Positions 60,000 to 64,000 of a DNA stretch of 64,000 bases are shown here, piece after piece. The DNA lies in assembly GCA_024803745.1 (NCBI GenBank), contig JANJXV010000013.1:58156602-58220601 (forward strand). The letters are read 5' to 3'. The notes under the pieces are model-generated. The model was not told the DNA's origin. It did no database searches and saw only the letters and a program-made list of their open reading frames with translations. Position 1 is the stretch's first letter. Each line of letters opens with the position of its first letter. The DNA is from Megascapheus bottae (Eukaryota > Chordata > Mammalia > Rodentia > Geomyidae). A program made the position numbers and the translations under genes.

Positions 60000-61700
60000 T
60001 GAGGTAGCGTAGTGGTAGAGTGCTTGCCTAGCATGCATGGAGCCCTGGGTTCGAGTCCTCAGTACCACAGACACAGAAAAGGCTGGAAGTGGTGCTGTGA
60101 CTCAAGTGCTAGAGTGCTGGCCTTGACGAAAAGAAGCTCGGGGCAGTGCTCAGGCCCTGAGCTCAAGCCAGGACTGGTAAGAAGAAAAGGAAATGGAGGT
60201 CAGGAGCATGGCCTAATGATAGAGTGCTCATCTAGCATGCACAAAGCCCTGGGTTCGATTCCTAGGTACCATATACACAGAAAAAAAGCTGGAAGTGGTC
60301 CTGTGGCTCAAGTGGTAGAATGGTCACCTTGAGAGAAAGTCCAAGTCCTGAGTTCTAGCCCAAGACTAGAAAGAAAAAAAATGGGGCCAGAGTTTGTCCT
60401 AATGGTAGAGTGCTTGCCTAGCATGCATGACGATCTGGGTTCAATTCCTAGTACCACATACATAGAAAAAGACAGAAGTGGTGCTGTGGCACAAGTGGTA
60501 GAGCTCTAGCCTTGCGAAAGCCCAAGGACAGTGCTCAGGCCCTGAGTTCAAGCCTCAAGACTGGCAAAAAAAAAAAAAATGCATCTGAGGAGCTAAGACC
60601 AGTAGCTCATGCCTGAAATCCTAGCTACTCAGGAGGCTGAGATCTAGAGTTGCAGTCTGAAGCTAGATCAGGCATGAAAGTCCACAAGACTCTAATATCC
60701 AATAAACTATTCAGAAAAAGCAGAAGGTGGCACTGTGGCTCCAGTGGCAGAGCGCTAGCCTTGAGCAAAAGAAGCTCAGGTACTGCACCCAAGCCCTGAA
60801 TTCAAGCCCCAGGCCTGGCAGAAGAAAAAAAAATTGTAGCCCGCTGCCACTGACCCATGTCTGTCACCCTAGCTAGTCAGGAGACTGAGACCTGAAAGAT
60901 TGCACTTGAAACCAGGCCTTGGCTGAAAGTCTGCAGAGACGCCCATCTTGAATAAACCCAGTAAAACTTTCCACTGGAGGCTCAGTGGTATGATGCCCCT
61001 ATAAACAAAAAATCCAGTGGAGCGTAGAAGATCCAAAGTTCAAGCCTTGGTACCAGCACAAAAATAAGTTAGTAAATAAAAAAATGTGTTCTCATTCCTT
61101 GAGCCCAGACCCTGAAAGCAGGAAGATGTTTTCATACCATTGAGTGTTATTGTCTCTGTGTGGAGAAACGCTGCACGCACAAGTGGAAAGTCCCCTTGGG
61201 ACATGAGCCCCTGGGTAGCTCTGCAGAAGCCTCACCCTGGAGCTTCCGGGAGGATGGGGCTGAGGCTTTGATGTTTTGTTGGACATTTTTTTTCTTTGCC
61301 AGTCCTGAGGCTTGAACTCAGGGCCTGAGCATTGTCCTTGGGCTCTTGGGCTTTCTCAAGGCTAGAGCTCTACCACTTGAGCCTCAGCACCATTTCTGGA
61401 TCTTTTCTAGGTATGTGGTACCAAGGAATTGAACCCGGGTCTTTGTGCATGGTAGGCAAGCACTCTAACACTAGGCTAAATTCCTGGTCCCAGCACATTT
61501 TTTTTTTTTTTGCCAGTCCTGGGCTTGAGCTCAGGGCCTGAACACTGTCCTTGGACTTTCTCAAAGCTAGAGCTCTACCACTTGAGCCTCAGCACCACTT
61601 CTGGCTTTTATCTATGTATGTGGTACCGAGGAATTGAACCCGGGTCTTCATGCATGCTAGGCAAGCACTTTAACCACTAGGCCAAACTCCTGGCCCCCCA
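60000..61700. repeat. SINE cluster near the right end
   Basis: Three consecutive plus-strand ID-like dimers lie at about 60000-60185, 60200-60370 and 60385-60570. B1-headed dimers lie at about 60600-60830 and 60840-61060. Two minus-strand ID-like dimers lie at about 61295-61490 and 61510-61697; the second sits at the end of the first, with AGCACATTTTTT at both borders. Confidence 0.8.
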
Positions 61701-64000
61701 GCACATTTTTTTAAAAAATCAAATTTAATGGCATATTTACCAACCCTACTGTTCTCCAAATTCTTCTGCTCTCTGTCTTGGCATATAATAAATAGTAAAT
61801 GCAATAGAATAATTTTTTAAAGCACTGTATTTAGTGCAACTGAAGCTTATTAAGGGGATTTTTTTTGCTGATTTTATTCATAGAAATTGTGTATAGTATA
61901 TAATTAGTTCTGCAGAGATAAACAGGACAGAAGAGCAGATGCTTTTGGATCTCAGGGTCTCGGAGGGACTGCCCTGCCATGGAGACCCCTCCCACCTGCT
62001 GAGCAGCTCAGAGCACAGTTCCAGGAGCAGCCTGTGTCAGGGAGCCACCCTTGAGACCCTGCAGGCAGTGCAGTCAGGAACCTCGCATTCACCTGAGCAC
62101 GACAGCTGTGCTCTGAGGGTCTCTGGAGCCTCCGGAGGGAGCCATCCACACCAGCAGTGTGGAAGGATGAGGAAGGACAAGAGGAAGGCCAGGTAGGCGG
62201 AATGAGCCAGGAATTCGTGAGTTCTAAACGTGGGCTATAACTTCACAGCAGGTTCCTCCCATACCAGGGAGTCACGTAGCACCAGCAGGGAGAGAGATCT
62301 CTAATGGTTTCCCAGTCAGATGCCCTCAGACTAGGCTGGACCTATCTCTGCATGCTGTCCTGCCTTCAGATGGATGGAGTGGCTTGGGTCCTCCCTTCGG
62401 ATGCGTCTGCTGTGTTTCTCTTACTACACAGAGCCTCTGTGCTCACAGAGATCAGAGTGACGCGCTCCAGGTCTCCTGTGCTGTGGTGGGCATGTCTGGA
62501 GACCAGCTGTTCCGCAAATCCTCTAGGCTTCTGGCTGCCCCTCCACCAGGGCTTCCACCAGCTTTCCCTGCCCAGAGCAGGACTGCTGCATTAGAGGGAT
62601 GGGCTGCAGTGCTGGTGAAGCCGTGAAGCCCCAGGCCCGTTCTCGGAGGACACTCAGAGCAGCATGCCTCCTGGACGCCCTGCTCCTGCAGTATGTGCTG
62701 CTCTGAGGATGGCTGGTTTCTCGGCGAACATGTGGAAGACGAGTCACCTGGCCGTAGCACAGACCTGGGGGCCCAGAGAACCGTGTTCTCCTAGGGGGAG
62801 CGGGAGACAGGACCTTGAACGCTGGCCTGCACCCTTGCCCATCTGCAGTATGCAGGCCATCTGTCCGGCACTGGAGGCTGTTCAGACCTCAGCCTGGCGA
62901 GACCCTCGGGGGATGGCCCGGCGGCCAGGAAGCACAGCTGTGGCTCTGGCCATGGTCCATCCTGTACATCAGTCTCGATCCTTCTGGGACTGTTTGCCTC
63001 TGAGCACTACATGGGCAATTTGTCCCTGTCCCGTTTTCACGTCCCCCTCTTCCTCAGTGATGTGGGCTTAGCCTGTTGGGTTCTTGAACTTTTTCTCTAA
63101 GTTTTTGCTTTCTTTTTCTAATAGGGACTTGTGTTTTTGCCTAGGCTATTTTGGATCTCCATCTGATTAATGCCACCCCTGTAGCTGGGATAACAGACGG
63201 GTGCTGCCATAACCTTTATTGTGATAGGGATCTCACCCACTGCCTGGGTGGCTTTGAACCGTGACCCTCCCAAATCGCCGTCTCACGACAGAGCTGCCGC
63301 ACATGGCCCTGTATGCTTTTAACAGGCCAAGCGCCTGGTACTCAGCTCCCCAGCTGGGAGGTACAGAGGCTGCTCTGGACTAAGCCCAGGCCGAAGCTGT
63401 GGCCGCCGCCTTTACCACTTGGCTGCCACCCACAAGGCTGCACAGGCTGAAGACTGATTTGATAAAGGTGTGCTTTCAAAACGCCGCTACCTCCTGCAAA
63501 TCTCCACTCCTTTATTCCTAGGCCATTCAGGAAGCAGCAGGACTGTAACGCCTGGACATAGGTTTGCATGGGCATGGGTGGTAGGACCTGGACCCACAGC
63601 AGACCTAGACCATGGTGTGGGCCAGCCTGGAAGAAATGGGAAAGTAGCTGCACTCCCCCCTGCAGGCTGCTCCTCTGAGCATGCTCAAGTGATGCAAAGT
63701 CCACGTCCAGAGGCCAAGAGCAAAGGTGGGGCACTCACTGGGCAGAGATGAGCCTTGAGCCCTTCCGTGGGCGGCTGGGAAGCTCAAGTAGGTGTTAGTC
63801 CAGGTTCTTCATTCTGTTCTCGGTTGACTCCTTTTGGAAAGTTTGCTCCCTTGCCCATCATGTAGAATTGGTATAGTTTCCAAAGGAGCAGGGCCAGAGC
63901 AGTGCGTGGAGCCCGGCCGTGCGTTCTCCGTGTGGCCGCTCCACTGACTGGGTGTGCGAGTGACAGCAGGCACTGTGCAGAGGGGCAGTGTACCATCTGT

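Larger units (their letters stand above)
53615..64000. other. DEAF1 intron 10, no end in the window
   Basis: It opens with GTAACA after ...AAAGAG. No MYND coding block or other recognisable exon is found to the right edge. Unique sequence lies at about 53615-54640, 54960-55560, 59170-59990 and 61700-63100; the rest is mostly SINEs. An old B1-like piece lies at about 63130-63310. Confidence 0.75.

Overview
This is a GC-rich stretch of a rodent nuclear chromosome. It is dense in tRNA-derived and 7SL-derived SINEs, microsatellites and minisatellites, and it carries multi-exon genes with GT-AG introns. The commonest SINE is a dimer with an ID-like left monomer (A box TGGCCTAGTGG, B box GGTTCGATTCC) and a second tRNA-like right monomer. 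I recall this arrangement from the IDL-Geo type of SINE in kangaroo rats, pocket mice and pocket gophers, so a geomyoid or castorimorph rodent is likely. That species call is inference from memory. The gene order matches human 11p15.5 in reverse: EPS8L2, TMEM80, DEAF1.

Layout. 1-7270 is intergenic: a 64-bp minisatellite at the left edge, then SINEs and unique sequence, with no gene recognised. 7270-24620 (minus strand) is EPS8L2, a complete gene with 20 coding exons (733 aa) and a CpG-island promoter rich in CGG runs. 25750-33364 (minus) is TMEM80, complete in four coding exons (133 aa). 33035-35330 is a CpG island shared head to head by TMEM80 and DEAF1. 34300-64000+ (plus) is DEAF1: ten coding exons (502 codons) ending at 53614. 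The MYND zinc-finger exons are not in the window and should lie to the right.

The genes do not form a pathway. EPS8L2 is an actin regulator of stereocilia and Rac signalling, TMEM80 is a four-pass membrane protein of the ciliary TMEM17/TMEM216 family, and DEAF1 is a SAND-domain transcription factor. TMEM80 and DEAF1 start 936 bp apart and probably share one bidirectional promoter.

No new enzymatic or defence system is visible. What stands out is tandem-repeat behaviour. Six EPS8L2 introns are largely made of different minisatellites. A DEAF1 intronic minisatellite is a direct amplification of the last 24 nt of exon 3. Another minisatellite runs up to the edge of the shared promoter. A 5S rRNA pseudogene lies just upstream of DEAF1 exon 2, and DEAF1 intron 1 appears to use a GC donor. 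The very long open frames at 8.1-10.7 kb and 33-35 kb are artefacts of stop-free repeats and GC-rich sequence.
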